Positions 48,856 through 57,231 of a stretch of DNA of 64,000 bases are shown here, piece after piece. The position numbers and the translations under genes are program-made. Under the pieces are notes generated by a model. It saw only the letters and a list, made by a program, of their open reading frames with translations. It searched no databases and was not told the DNA's origin. Position 1 is the first letter of the stretch, and the number at the start of each line of letters is the position of its first letter. The DNA comes from NP936 sp002726085 (GTDB taxonomy: Bacteria > Acidobacteriota > Vicinamibacteria > Vicinamibacterales > UBA8438), in the NCBI GenBank assembly GCA_036012905.1, contig DASCQF010000038.1:62001-126000 (forward strand). Direction: 5' to 3'.

Positions 48856-49770
48856 GCGATAGAAGTCAGAAGCCGGTTTCATTCTGCCTTCTGACTTCTT
48901 GTGCTCTCGCCTCCACACCATCCCGACCCATTCGTCTTCGACGGCACGCCAGACGGGCTCGGCATAGGCGCTGTATGCCAAGGACACCGCGGCTTCTTCT
49001 TCGGCCAGAATGCCGCTGAGTACGATGTGTCCCCCTGGCGTGACCAAGGTGGCGACAGTCGGTGCCACGCGCGTCAGCAAAGCGCCAGTGAGGTTGGCGA
49101 CGACCACCGCGACAGCGTCTTGTTGTAGCCGCGAGATGTCGCCGTCGCGCAGCTCGACCCGCGAGGCCACCTGGTTCGCCTCGACGCTGTCTTGAGCCGA
49201 GGCGAGCGCGTCGGGGTCCCGGTCGATGCCCGTCGCCTGCCTCGCCCCGAGCTTGACGGCGGCGATGGCGAGTACGCCCGAGCCGGTGCCGAGGTCGAGG
49301 ACGTCGAGTTCGCGCAGGTCGAGTTGTTGCAGGCCACGCAAGGCGAGCCGCGTCGTTGGATGGTGGCCGCTCCCGAAGCCGAGCGCCGGGCGAATTTGCA
49401 CGACGACATGTCGGCTGTCGCCAGCCATGGACGGCATGTCCCAGGGGGGCGCGACGACGACTCGCCCGACCCGTATCGCCCGCAGATCGGCCTGGGACCG
49501 TGACGCCCAGTCGTCATCGCTCACGGCGACCGGCGTGGCGCATACGCGCGGGTCACATTCGGCGGTGACTGCGGCCTGCGCGGCATTCCGGTTCGACTCG
49601 GAGGTGAAGTGCACCCGCACACTCCAGGGCCCGCGCTCCTCGATCGCGAACGGCGCGAAGTCGTCGACAATGGCGGCCACGACGTCGATCAACGGCAGCT
49701 GGTTCGGCTCGTAGGCCGGAGTCTCGGCGAAGACGTCGAGCGCCGGGCGAGTGGGGCGAGCACTATCCAA
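48790..49770 (-). CDS. prmA: Ribosomal protein L11 methyltransferase PrmA
   Basis: Trimethylates L11. 326 residues from TTG 49770, which overlaps the dnaJ stop. The SAM-binding core has RPALGFGSGHHPTTRLALRG, VLDLGTGSGVLAIAAVKLGA, GIDRDPDALASAQDSVEANQ and VVANLTGALL (the NPPY-equivalent site). The family normally ends near EWVGMVWRR; here the frame continues about 35 residues (KKSEGRMKPASDFYRSQVAP and on), the first part encoded by a GAAGTCAG repeat, the rest antisense to rsmE. The extension is probably accidental. Confidence 0.9.
   Translation of the reverse strand: MDSARPTRPALDVFAETPAYEPNQLPLIDVVAAIVDDFAPFAIEERGPWSVRVHFTSESNRNAAQAAVTAECDPRVCATPVAVSDDDWASRSQADLRAIRVGRVVVAPPWDMPSMAGDSRHVVVQIRPALGFGSGHHPTTRLALRGLQQLDLRELDVLDLGTGSGVLAIAAVKLGARQATGIDRDPDALASAQDSVEANQVASRVELRDGDISRLQQDAVAVVVANLTGALLTRVAPTVATLVTPGGHIVLSGILAEEEAAVSLAYSAYAEPVWRAVEDEWVGMVWRREHKKSEGRMKPASDFYRSQVAPDVLQHRHGADDDRIGA
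48860..48902. repeat. GAAGTCAGAAG inverted repeat at the rsmE/prmA junction
   Basis: AGAAGTCAGAAG and CTTCTGACTTCT form a perfect 12-bp inverted repeat with a 15-nt loop. It follows rsmE and is read through by the prmA frame. No T tract follows, so I do not call it a terminator, though it could hinder the convergent transcripts. Confidence 0.75.
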
Positions 49771-50908
49771 AGATGTCTTTGACGCGCTCGAAGAAAGGGC
49801 GTTCTTCGTCCGTGTCGTCCGTGTCGGCGGTGAGCGGGTCGAGCACCCGCTTCGGCATCGTCTTGTCGAGTTGCTCGAGGAGGCTCTTCTGCTCCCGACT
49901 CAGCTTCCGCGGTATGGCGACTTTGACACCGACGTAAAGGTCGCCATGTCCTCGCCCGCCGACATTGGGCATGCCCTTGCCCCGCAACCTGAAGCGAGTG
50001 TCCGGCTGGGTGCCCTTCGGGATCTGAATGGTGGTTGGGTTCGTCAGGGTGGGGGCTTCGATCTGTCCACCGAGCGTCAATGTCGGGTAGGTGACCGGCA
50101 CCTCGCACAGCAGGTCGTCGCCTTCGCGGCGGAAGAACGCGTGGGCACGAACGTGGACAACGACGTACAGGTCGCCGGGCGGTCCACCTCGACCACCGAG
50201 CTCGCCCTCCCCGGTGAGACGGAGACGCTGGGCCGTGGCGATGCCGGCCGGAATCTTCACCGTGAGCTTGCGTTCGCGCGTGACCCGTCCCTTGCCGTGA
50301 CACGTCTGACAGGGCTTCGCGATTACCTGACCGGCCCCGCTGCAATGCGGGCAGGTCCGGGCGACGGTGAAGAATCCCTGCTGGAAGCGGACCTGACCGC
50401 GGCCCTGACAGTGGCTGCAGGTTTCAGCGGAACTACCTGGGGCCGCTCCCGACCCGCTACAGGTGCCACACGGTTCCTCGCGGGGAATCTTGAGCGTGGT
50501 CTCGGTGCCGGTGGCGGCTTCCTCGAACTCGATCTCCAGGTCGTAGCGCAAATCGGCCCCGCGCCGGACCCCCCCCCGCCGGGTGCTGCCGCCAAATCCA
50601 AACAGGTCGCCGAGACCGCCGAGGATATCGCCGAAGTCGGCGAAGATCGTGGGATCGAAGCCAGCGGCACCGCCGGCAGCGGCACCGACGCCAGCATGCC
50701 CGAACTGGTCGTACCGACTCCGCTTCTCGGCGTCTGCCAGAACCGCGTAGGCCTCGGCCGCTTCCTTGAACCGCTCTTCGGCTTTCTTGTCGTCCGGGTT
50801 GCGGTCGGGGTGATACTTGAGCGCCATCTTGCGGTAGGCGCTCTTGATGGCTGCCTCGTCGGCCCTCCGCGGCACGCCGAGGATCTCGTAATAGTCGCGC
50901 GTCGTCAC
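49763..50908 (-). CDS. dnaJ: Chaperone protein DnaJ
   Basis: Hsp40 co-chaperone of DnaK. 381 residues from GTG 50908. J domain with YYEILGVPRRADEAAIKSAY and the HPD motif in KYHPDRNPDDKKAEERFKEA; a Gly/Phe-rich segment (GDLFGFGGSTRRGG); then four CxxCxGxG zinc repeats starting CGTCSGSG, CSHCQGRG, CPHCSGAG and CQTCHGKG. The C-terminal substrate domain ends PFFERVKDIFG. It overlaps grpE by 4 bp. Confidence 0.97.
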   Translation of the reverse strand: MTTRDYYEILGVPRRADEAAIKSAYRKMALKYHPDRNPDDKKAEERFKEAAEAYAVLADAEKRSRYDQFGHAGVGAAAGGAAGFDPTIFADFGDILGGLGDLFGFGGSTRRGGVRRGADLRYDLEIEFEEAATGTETTLKIPREEPCGTCSGSGAAPGSSAETCSHCQGRGQVRFQQGFFTVARTCPHCSGAGQVIAKPCQTCHGKGRVTRERKLTVKIPAGIATAQRLRLTGEGELGGRGGPPGDLYVVVHVRAHAFFRREGDDLLCEVPVTYPTLTLGGQIEAPTLTNPTTIQIPKGTQPDTRFRLRGKGMPNVGGRGHGDLYVGVKVAIPRKLSREQKSLLEQLDKTMPKRVLDPLTADTDDTDEERPFFERVKDIFG

Positions 50909-51465
50909 GCTTTGGCCACCTTGACCATCGATGCCCGGAGCAACCGGTCGCGCAGCGTGTAGCCTCGGCGCAGTTCTTCGATGACCTCACCGTCGCGGTG
51001 TGTCGGGCTCGGTTCGTGCGTGACGGCCTGGTGCAGATTTGGGTCGAAATCGCTTCCGACGGCTTCGATCGGTTTGACCCCGCGTTTGGCCATCAGTTCG
51101 AGCAGCTGTTTGTGGATGATCTCGACGCCGCGACGATAGGCGTCGCCCTTCTGGACGTCAGCCGCCAGCGCGCGCTCGAAATCGTCGACCAGGGGCAGCA
51201 GGTCCTGTAACAGATCCATTGCAGCGTGCTCGGCCAGCTCGCGCCGCTCACGGTCCGTGCGCTTGCGATAGTTGTCGAAGTCGGCGGTTGTGCGAACTAG
51301 TCGATCGCGGTGTTCATCGCACTCGCGCCGCAGGCGAGCAATGTCGTCGGCCTCGGGCCGAGCCGCGCCACCACCGTCAGCGGGCTGGTCGTCGTCAGAC
51401 GCAGGCGTCGTTTCTTCCGGCGGAGCTGCGTCCTCAGACCGCTCCATGTCGCGTTCATCGGGCAT
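50905..51465 (-). CDS. grpE: Nucleotide exchange factor GrpE
   Basis: Exchanges ADP on DnaK. 186 residues: an acidic low-complexity N-terminus (AAPPEETTPASDDDQPADGG), a long coiled coil (LRRECDEHRDRLVRTTADFD), the NYRKRTDRERRELAEHAAMD region, LLPLVDDFERALAA, and the beta domain with VGSDFDPNLHQAVTHEPS and EELRRGYTLRDRLLRASMVK. It overlaps hrcA by 11 bp upstream and dnaJ downstream. dnaK is not between them. Confidence 0.96.
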   Translation of the reverse strand: MPDERDMERSEDAAPPEETTPASDDDQPADGGGAARPEADDIARLRRECDEHRDRLVRTTADFDNYRKRTDRERRELAEHAAMDLLQDLLPLVDDFERALAADVQKGDAYRRGVEIIHKQLLELMAKRGVKPIEAVGSDFDPNLHQAVTHEPSPTHRDGEVIEELRRGYTLRDRLLRASMVKVAKA

Positions 51466-52552
51466 TGTCGTCCGGCGAAGGGGTGTGATTCACGAGGACG
51501 CGACTGACCGCTTGCGAGACGCTGTCAACCGCCGCGATGGCCCGTGAGTAGCGCATCCGACGTGGACCGATCACGCCGACGGTGCCGGTCTGCCGGCCGT
51601 CGAAATAGGTCGAGGCAATCAGACTGAAGGGTTGCAGATCGGTCTCCGAGTGTTCGGTGCCGATGACCACACTCAGTCCGTCGGCGCCGAGATACTCGCT
51701 GAGCAGACGCACGAGGCGATGTTTTTCCTCCATCATCGACAGCAGCGCGCGAAGCGTGGCCAGCGGCACAGCGCTGTCGTCGTCGGAGACATCGTCGAAC
51801 AGGAACGTGGCGCCGTCGATGAACACGCTCTCATGGGAAACCATGTCTTCGAGAGTCGAGCTCGCCAGCCGAAGCGAACGTGACAGAAGTTCGTCGTAGA
51901 GCACCTTTTCCTGACGCAGGCGCTCGATGACGGTGGTGCGCACCTCGCCCAGGGTCAGACCACGGAATTCGCGGTTCAGATAGTTCGCTCCCTGTTCGAG
52001 CTCGCTGCGTCTCACGCGTTCGCCGATGTCGATCACCTTGTGGCACACCTGCTGACCCTGCGCCGTAACCAGCACGAGAATGCGGTTGCCTTCGAGTGGC
52101 ACGAATTCGATGTGTTCGAACCCCGCCACTTCGTTGGTCGGCGCCAGCACGAACCCCAAATGGTGCGACACCCGGGAGAGCTCGTGGGAGACGTTGGACA
52201 AAACGCCATTGATCGACCCGGCCTGGCGGAGCCGCGCCTCGACCGCCGACGTCGACCGGGTCGCATGACGGTGCTCGAGCAGCAGATCCACGTAGCAGCG
52301 GTAACCCAGGTCTGTCGGGACACGCCCTGCCGACTTGTGAGGTTGCCACACGAATCCGGCCTCCTCGAGTCGTGCCAGGATCTGGCGCACCGTTGCCGAC
52401 GACAGCCCGAACCCGCCATGTTCGGCGAGCCAGCGCGAAGGCACGGGCGCCCCGCGGTCGATATATTCCTGAATGAGCGCGGCGAGAAGCCGGCGCGTGC
52501 GTTCGGGGAGGTCTGCGCCGGAGTGTCCGGGCGGGACGGACTGCCGCGACAT
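51455..52552 (-). CDS. hrcA: Heat-inducible transcription repressor HrcA
   Basis: Represses chaperone operons at CIRCE operators. ATG 52552, 365 residues. N-terminal winged helix: RTRRLLAALIQEYIDRGAPV, LSSATVRQILARLEEAGFVW and PHKSAGRVPTDLGYRCYVD. C-terminal GAF-like domain includes RVFIDGATFLFDD-like sequence and VGVIGPRRMRYSRAIAAVDS. No CIRCE (TTAGCACTC/GAGTGCTAA) was seen in the 110 bp upstream, which instead hold a palindromic repeat. Confidence 0.95.
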   Translation of the reverse strand: MSRQSVPPGHSGADLPERTRRLLAALIQEYIDRGAPVPSRWLAEHGGFGLSSATVRQILARLEEAGFVWQPHKSAGRVPTDLGYRCYVDLLLEHRHATRSTSAVEARLRQAGSINGVLSNVSHELSRVSHHLGFVLAPTNEVAGFEHIEFVPLEGNRILVLVTAQGQQVCHKVIDIGERVRRSELEQGANYLNREFRGLTLGEVRTTVIERLRQEKVLYDELLSRSLRLASSTLEDMVSHESVFIDGATFLFDDVSDDDSAVPLATLRALLSMMEEKHRLVRLLSEYLGADGLSVVIGTEHSETDLQPFSLIASTYFDGRQTGTVGVIGPRRMRYSRAIAAVDSVSQAVSRVLVNHTPSPDDNAR

Positions 52553-52576
52553 CACGCCAGCCAGTATACCGTAAGG

Positions 52577-52631
52577 CTAGCGAGGCTACGCCTCGAGCTG
52601 CCCCCACCGCCTATCGGCTCGGCATCGTTAG
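52577..52631. repeat. CTAG-type palindromic element upstream of hrcA
   Basis: A 55-bp element from GCTAGCGAGGC to GGCATCGTTAGC with inverted ends; the left half also contains the internal arms GAGGC-TAC-GCCTC. It lies between xdhC-like and hrcA. A TATACT (minus strand) sits between it and the hrcA start. Confidence 0.7.
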
Positions 52632-52665
52632 CGGGCTTTTTCCACAGCACTACGGCCCCTGGCAG

Positions 52666-53535
52666 CTACCCGCCGACCGTCACCTCGGTGGCGCTGTCGG
52701 GGCTCCAACGCAGCGACTGGGCCTGGCGTTCCCCCGCGTCAGAGGCGTCGGTGTCGATCTTGCCGTATTTCACGCCGATGAGCTCGGCCAGGATGCTCAC
52801 TGCTATTTCCTGAGGGGTGACCGCACCTAGGTTCAACCCGACCGGAGCATGAACGCGCCGGAACTGTTCAGGCGGCATCCCCTCGGCTTCCAACGCCTCG
52901 TAGATGCGAGCGACCTTGGCACGGCTACCGATCAGCCCAAGATAGCGCAGCTGTTTTGGTGCCAGCGCGCGGAGGGCGTCGAGGTCGTGCCGGTGGCCGC
53001 GGGTCAGGATGACCGCAAAGGCATGCGCTGGCAATATGGCCTGCGTCAGCCACTCCGGTATCGAGTCGACGACGACCTCCTCGGCATCCGGAAACCGCTC
53101 GGCGTTGGCGAATTTCTCACGGTCGTCGATGACGTGGAGCCGGAAACCGACCGCATGCGCGGCCTTGGCGAGGTGATACGACACATGCCCGGCTCCCACC
53201 AGATAGAGCGCAGGGGCCGGTTCGAGCGGTTCGATGTACACTTCCATCTGACCTCCACAGATCAGTCCGGAATCTTCCGCAAGGTCGTCTGCCAGCTCGT
53301 ACTTGGCGATTACCGGCTGTCGTGTCTCTATCGCCGTCCGCGCCTTCCAGAACGCTTCGTTCTCGTAGCAGCCGCCTCCGATCGTGCCCACCGTCCGCCC
53401 ATCCGGAAACACCAGCATCTTGGCGCCAACCCGCTGCGGGGTCGAGCCCTGCGCGCGAATGATTGTCACCAGCGCCGAAGGTTCTCCACGCTTCAGGGCT
53501 GCGGCAACCGCCTCGAAGACCTCTTCATTTCTCAT
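52666..53535 (-). CDS. XdhC/CoxF-family protein
   Basis: Family involved in delivering or sulfurating molybdenum cofactor for xanthine dehydrogenase/CO dehydrogenase-type enzymes. 289 residues: N-terminal domain with LVTIIRAQGSTPQRVGAKML and VGTIGGGCYENEAFWKA, cysteine in GLICGGQMEVYIEPL, then a Rossmann domain with LYLVGAGHVSYHLAKAAHAV, VILTRGHRHDLDALRALAPK and YLGLIGSRAKVARIYEALEA. VGLNLGAVTPQEIAVSILAE completes the signature. No molybdenum hydroxylase subunits are in the window. Confidence 0.9.
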   Translation of the reverse strand: MRNEEVFEAVAAALKRGEPSALVTIIRAQGSTPQRVGAKMLVFPDGRTVGTIGGGCYENEAFWKARTAIETRQPVIAKYELADDLAEDSGLICGGQMEVYIEPLEPAPALYLVGAGHVSYHLAKAAHAVGFRLHVIDDREKFANAERFPDAEEVVVDSIPEWLTQAILPAHAFAVILTRGHRHDLDALRALAPKQLRYLGLIGSRAKVARIYEALEAEGMPPEQFRRVHAPVGLNLGAVTPQEIAVSILAELIGVKYGKIDTDASDAGERQAQSLRWSPDSATEVTVGG

Positions 53536-53596
53536 GGTATGGTCGCGCCCCCATGCGTCGAACGGCTTCCGCGAGCTGAGTGCGGGGGCGAAGGGC

Positions 53597-54631
53597 TCAG
53601 ATCAGGATCTCGATATCGCTCTTCGCCTTCAGTTCCTCGATGAACGCAGCAATTCTGGCCTGCTGTTCCTGTTGGACCAGGAATTCACGAATCTGGACAC
53701 TGGCCTCGGCAAACGGCACGGTTCGCTCTGCCTCGCGGCCGACCATCTGGATGACGTGAAAGCCAAACGGCGTCTCGACGACCTCGCTGAGGTCGCCAGG
53801 CTCGAGCGCGAACAGGGCTGCCTCGAATGTCGGGACCGTCTGCCCCCGGACGACGTTACCCAGGTCGCCGCCGTTGGCCGCTGATCCTGGGTCCTCTGAG
53901 TGCGTTCGAGCCAGCTCGGCGAAGTCGACGCCAGCTTCCACGTCGAGCCGGAGGCTGTCGGCACGTTTCCTCGCCTCGGCCTTCTCCTGGTCGCTCGCGT
54001 CCGGGCTGAAGCCGATCAGGATGTGGCGCGCCTCGACGCCGCCACCCTCGGTGAATTCCGCGGCGTGCTGCTCGTAAAACTCCCGCGTGGTTTCGACGTC
54101 CACGTTGATGCCCGGCAAGACCTCGGCTTCGAGCACGCCTTCCACGAGGAGATCCCGTCGAGTCTCCTCACGCAAGTCGTCGATCGTTGTCTCCCAGCTG
54201 TCCAGCTGGGTTTGGAACGCTTCATCGTCGGGGAAGTTGGACCGGATGGTCTCGATACGGGCATCGACTCCGGCGTCGTCAACCACGATGCTCAGGGTTT
54301 CGGACTCCTGCACCAGGAGATGGAATGAGACCAGCCTGTCGAGCACCGACCGATACACCTGGTCCCGAAACTGCGTGGGCAGGGCCTGGCCGGCCTGAAT
54401 CTCGGCGCTGCGAACCGCTCTCTCCAGTTCTTCCTTGGTGAGGTTGTGGGTGTTGACCCGTGCCACGATCGCGGGCAGCACTTCTGGGACCGGGTCGACC
54501 GTCGGCAGGGTCACTGCATCGGCGGCGACCGCCGGATCCGGCGGTGTCTCCAGATCGCCGGCGCCGCAGGCAGTTGCCAGCACGAGTGGCACCAACGACA
54601 TCCATCGATGAGTGTGGAACCATCGTCGCAT
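53597..54631 (-). CDS. PpiC-type peptidyl-prolyl isomerase lipoprotein
   Basis: SurA/PrsA-like periplasmic folding factor. 344 residues with lipoprotein signal MRRWFHTHRWMSLVPLVLAT and Cys22 (LATAC). N-terminal chaperone region (LTKEELERAVRSAEIQAGQA), then the parvulin domain from about 199: VEARHILIGFSPDASDQEKA, ARTHSEDPGSAANGGDLGNV, FEAALFALEPGDLSEVVETP and FGFHVIQMVGRE. A charged helical tail ends the protein. A likely client set is outer-membrane or exported proteins; this is inference. Confidence 0.92.
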   Translation of the reverse strand: MRRWFHTHRWMSLVPLVLATACGAGDLETPPDPAVAADAVTLPTVDPVPEVLPAIVARVNTHNLTKEELERAVRSAEIQAGQALPTQFRDQVYRSVLDRLVSFHLLVQESETLSIVVDDAGVDARIETIRSNFPDDEAFQTQLDSWETTIDDLREETRRDLLVEGVLEAEVLPGINVDVETTREFYEQHAAEFTEGGGVEARHILIGFSPDASDQEKAEARKRADSLRLDVEAGVDFAELARTHSEDPGSAANGGDLGNVVRGQTVPTFEAALFALEPGDLSEVVETPFGFHVIQMVGREAERTVPFAEASVQIREFLVQQEQQARIAAFIEELKAKSDIEILI

Positions 54632-54637
54632 CAGGCA

Positions 54638-54643
54638 ATTATA
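54638..54643 (-). promoter_or_regulatory. Candidate -10 box of the PpiC lipoprotein gene
   Basis: TATAAT on the minus strand lies 6 nt before the ATG at 54631, so transcription at the usual distance would begin at or next to the A of the ATG, predicting a leaderless mRNA. No -35 consensus is seen. Just upstream, GGGGCGAA and TTCGCCCC form an 8-bp stem after the PBP gene. Confidence 0.4.
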
Positions 54644-54710
54644 CGCCGCTCTGGGGGCGAAGCCTCTTCGACTCGACAGTTTCGCCCCTCAGTTAGGGCA
54701 GGTCGGCAGG

Positions 54711-57035
54711 TTAGTGAAGCGGGCACACGGCATCTGGCTCGGTTCCGTCTCGGAACGCCTCGCGGATTGACTCGGGGCAGCGGGTCGTAGCGCGGAGGCC
54801 GGTCGCGGGGTCCACGTCGATGAAAGTGATCCCGGTGGGTGGACTGAAAGCTGGCGACGGGCGTCCATCGAGGGCGCTGCGCATGAAGTCGGTCCAGATG
54901 GGCAGGGCCGCCTGGGCACCGGTCAACCCGAGCGGACTGCCGTCGTCCATGCCGACCCACACCACGGTCAGCAGGGTGGGCGTGAACCCGGTAAACCAGG
55001 CGTCTCGCAGGTCATCCGTCGTGCCGGTCTTACCGGCAGCGTCCGCGAGAAAGCCCTGTCGGCGGACGCCGACCGCCGTCCCGCTGTCGAGGGTGCTTGC
55101 CAGCATCTCGGTGACGAGAAAGGCGCTGTCAGCTTCGGCAACGCGACGTGGGGCGTCGACGATCAGGTCGATAGGCGTGTCACCATCGCTGACCCGTAAG
55201 ATCGATGTCAGTGGCACCCGCACGCCGCCGTTGGCCAGCACGGTGTAGGCAACAGCCACGTCGAGCGGTGTGGCCTCGAACACGCCCAGCGCGAGCGATG
55301 GATAGGCCGGGGGCGTGGCGCCCCCTGAGGATGCGGCCCACAGATCCGCGACCGCCTGGAACCCAGTTCGTTCGGCAACCTTGACGGCGGCCACGTTCCG
55401 TGAGCGGGACAGCGCCATCCGCGCCGTCACCGGTCCGTCGTAGACATCGCCGTAGTTGGCAGGTTGCCAGGTGCGCCCTTCGAAGACGAACGTTGTCGGC
55501 GTGTCGTCGATCAACGACGAGGCGGTAAAAGGGAACGCCGGGTCGCGCCGTGCCCGTTCGAGCGCCGCCAGGTAGACGAACGGTTTGACGATCGAACCGG
55601 GCTGTCTGTGTGCCCGGTCGGCCCGATTGAACTGGCTTGCTCGATAGGATCCGCCACCGACGAGGGCCCGGATCGCACCAGTCTGCGGCTCAACGGCGAT
55701 CAGCGCCGCCTGGGGCGGCTCTCCGGCCGCGTCGGGGAGCTGGCTCTCGACCCGGCGCAACCCCGCGCGCACCGCCGTTTCCGCCAGCCGCTGCAGGTGC
55801 ACATCGAGGGTGGTCACTATCTGGAGACCGGCTCTGTCCGCATCCCTGTCTGGCAGTACTTGCTCGAGCTGGTTGTCGACAAGGTCGACAAAGTAGGGCG
55901 CTTCGACGTCGTCGGTGTCGGCAACCCCCCGGATGGGTGCCCTCGCCGCCGCCAGCGCCTCGTCTGGCGTCAGGAAACGTTGTTCCACCATCGCCTGTAG
56001 CACCCCGTTTCGTCGGCTCCGCGCCCGGTCGGGGTGACGGTCCGGCGCGTGCAGCTGCGGGGCCTGGATGATGCCCGCCATCGTGGCGGTTTCTCCGAGG
56101 GTGAGGTTTCGCAGATCCTTGCCGAAGAGCGCCCGCGCCCCCTGGGCCACTCCGTGAATCGCAAATGAGCCCTGTTGGCCCAGGTAGACGGTGTTCAAAT
56201 ACAGTTCGAGAATGCGCGCTTTCGAGAGCCGTCGCTCGAGCAGGATTGCCAGCGCCTGCTCGTGCACCTTTCGGGATAGCGTTTGTTCCGGACCGAGCAG
56301 GGTGTTCTTGATCAGCTGCTGTGTCAGGGTGCTCGCCCCGACCAGATACCGGCGGTTGCCCGTGATGTTGGTCACGGCGGCTCCGGCAATGCGGACGGCG
56401 TCGACACCGTGGTGGTCGAAGAACCGGTGATCCTCGGCGGCCAGCACCGACTGTATCACCCGCCGCGGAATGTCGGTCAGCGGAGTGTCACGACGCTTGC
56501 GGCGCTCACCCGCATGGAGAGTCGAGAGCAGCGGCGCGCCAAGCGCCAATCGGTCGATGCTTCCCGCCGGGGGGACATCGATTCCCACGACCCGTTTGGT
56601 GCCGCTGGTGTCCACCCCAAATCTCACTCGCACTGTGCGGCCGCGCTTGGCGCCGGCAAGCTCGATGAGGGTGATGGCACGGCTGTCGGCGTCGAATTCG
56701 CCGGCTCCCCGCGCGCGATCTCGTTGCGTGTACCCCAGGTCGTCGAGCCAGCGGACCAATTCGTCGCTGTCGAGGGCCAGTCCGCGGGACAGTTCCAGCG
56801 GAGTGGCAAACAGCCGGGTGATCGGCGGTGTCCAGCCGGCAGCTAGCCGTTCGTCGATTTGCCGGGAGAGCGTCTGGTAGAGAAGGGTCGCGGTCGCCAG
56901 GAGCGCGAGGAGCAGGACGGCGAAACAGATACCGGCCCGGCGGATCCAGGGTCGCACCCGTTTCGACCGTCGCCGGCGCCGCTGCGCGGGCCGTTTCGGC
57001 CGGGTTCCCGTCCTGGAGCTGCGGGTGGACTTCAC
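54711..57035 (-). CDS. mrcB: Class A penicillin-binding protein, PBP1b type
   Basis: Bifunctional glycosyltransferase/transpeptidase for peptidoglycan. GTG start, 774 residues: Arg-rich cytoplasmic tail (1-33), membrane helix (about 34-53), a UB2H-like segment (LSRGLALDSDELVRWLDDLG, 82-101) as in PBP1b, GT51 domain with catalytic Glu201 in VLAAEDHRFFDHHGVD and STLTQQLIKNTLL. The transpeptidase has SIVK in HRQPGSIVKPFVYLAALE, SRN in SRSRNVAAVKV and KTG in AGKTGTTDDLRDAWFTGFTP. It ends with a cysteine-containing tail. Confidence 0.94.
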   Translation of the reverse strand: MKSTRSSRTGTRPKRPAQRRRRRSKRVRPWIRRAGICFAVLLLALLATATLLYQTLSRQIDERLAAGWTPPITRLFATPLELSRGLALDSDELVRWLDDLGYTQRDRARGAGEFDADSRAITLIELAGAKRGRTVRVRFGVDTSGTKRVVGIDVPPAGSIDRLALGAPLLSTLHAGERRKRRDTPLTDIPRRVIQSVLAAEDHRFFDHHGVDAVRIAGAAVTNITGNRRYLVGASTLTQQLIKNTLLGPEQTLSRKVHEQALAILLERRLSKARILELYLNTVYLGQQGSFAIHGVAQGARALFGKDLRNLTLGETATMAGIIQAPQLHAPDRHPDRARSRRNGVLQAMVEQRFLTPDEALAAARAPIRGVADTDDVEAPYFVDLVDNQLEQVLPDRDADRAGLQIVTTLDVHLQRLAETAVRAGLRRVESQLPDAAGEPPQAALIAVEPQTGAIRALVGGGSYRASQFNRADRAHRQPGSIVKPFVYLAALERARRDPAFPFTASSLIDDTPTTFVFEGRTWQPANYGDVYDGPVTARMALSRSRNVAAVKVAERTGFQAVADLWAASSGGATPPAYPSLALGVFEATPLDVAVAYTVLANGGVRVPLTSILRVSDGDTPIDLIVDAPRRVAEADSAFLVTEMLASTLDSGTAVGVRRQGFLADAAGKTGTTDDLRDAWFTGFTPTLLTVVWVGMDDGSPLGLTGAQAALPIWTDFMRSALDGRPSPAFSPPTGITFIDVDPATGLRATTRCPESIREAFRDGTEPDAVCPLH

Positions 57036-57059
57036 GCCCAGTGTATCGGACGCCGGGCC

Positions 57060-57205
57060 CGGAGACGGGAGCCCAACTGAATGCCCTGCGGCTGTGGGCT
57101 ATAGGCTTTAGGCGCACCCTGACGCACAAAGAACTGAGGGCCCCGCCGGTAAATAGAAGCGCCGCCAACATCGTGTCCGGCCCAAAGCCCAAAGCCCAAA
57201 GCACC
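57060..57205. repeat. AAAGCCC / GGGCTATAGGC-type short repeats upstream of the PBP gene
   Basis: GGCTGTGGGCTATAGGCTTTAGGC (57090-57113) and CCCAAAGCCCAAAGCCCAAAG (57180-57201) belong to the same family as the tract after nusB, the first in the opposite orientation. They fill the 196-bp gap between bshC and the PBP gene; I see no promoter in it. Confidence 0.65.
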
Positions 57206-57231
57206 GGCCGGGCAGGGCACTCCGGCCCATC

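Noticed and set aside
48860..48902. Bidirectional terminator between rsmE and prmA
   Set aside because: The 12-bp stem lacks flanking T tracts and belongs to the GAAGTCAG repeat family; function not supported.
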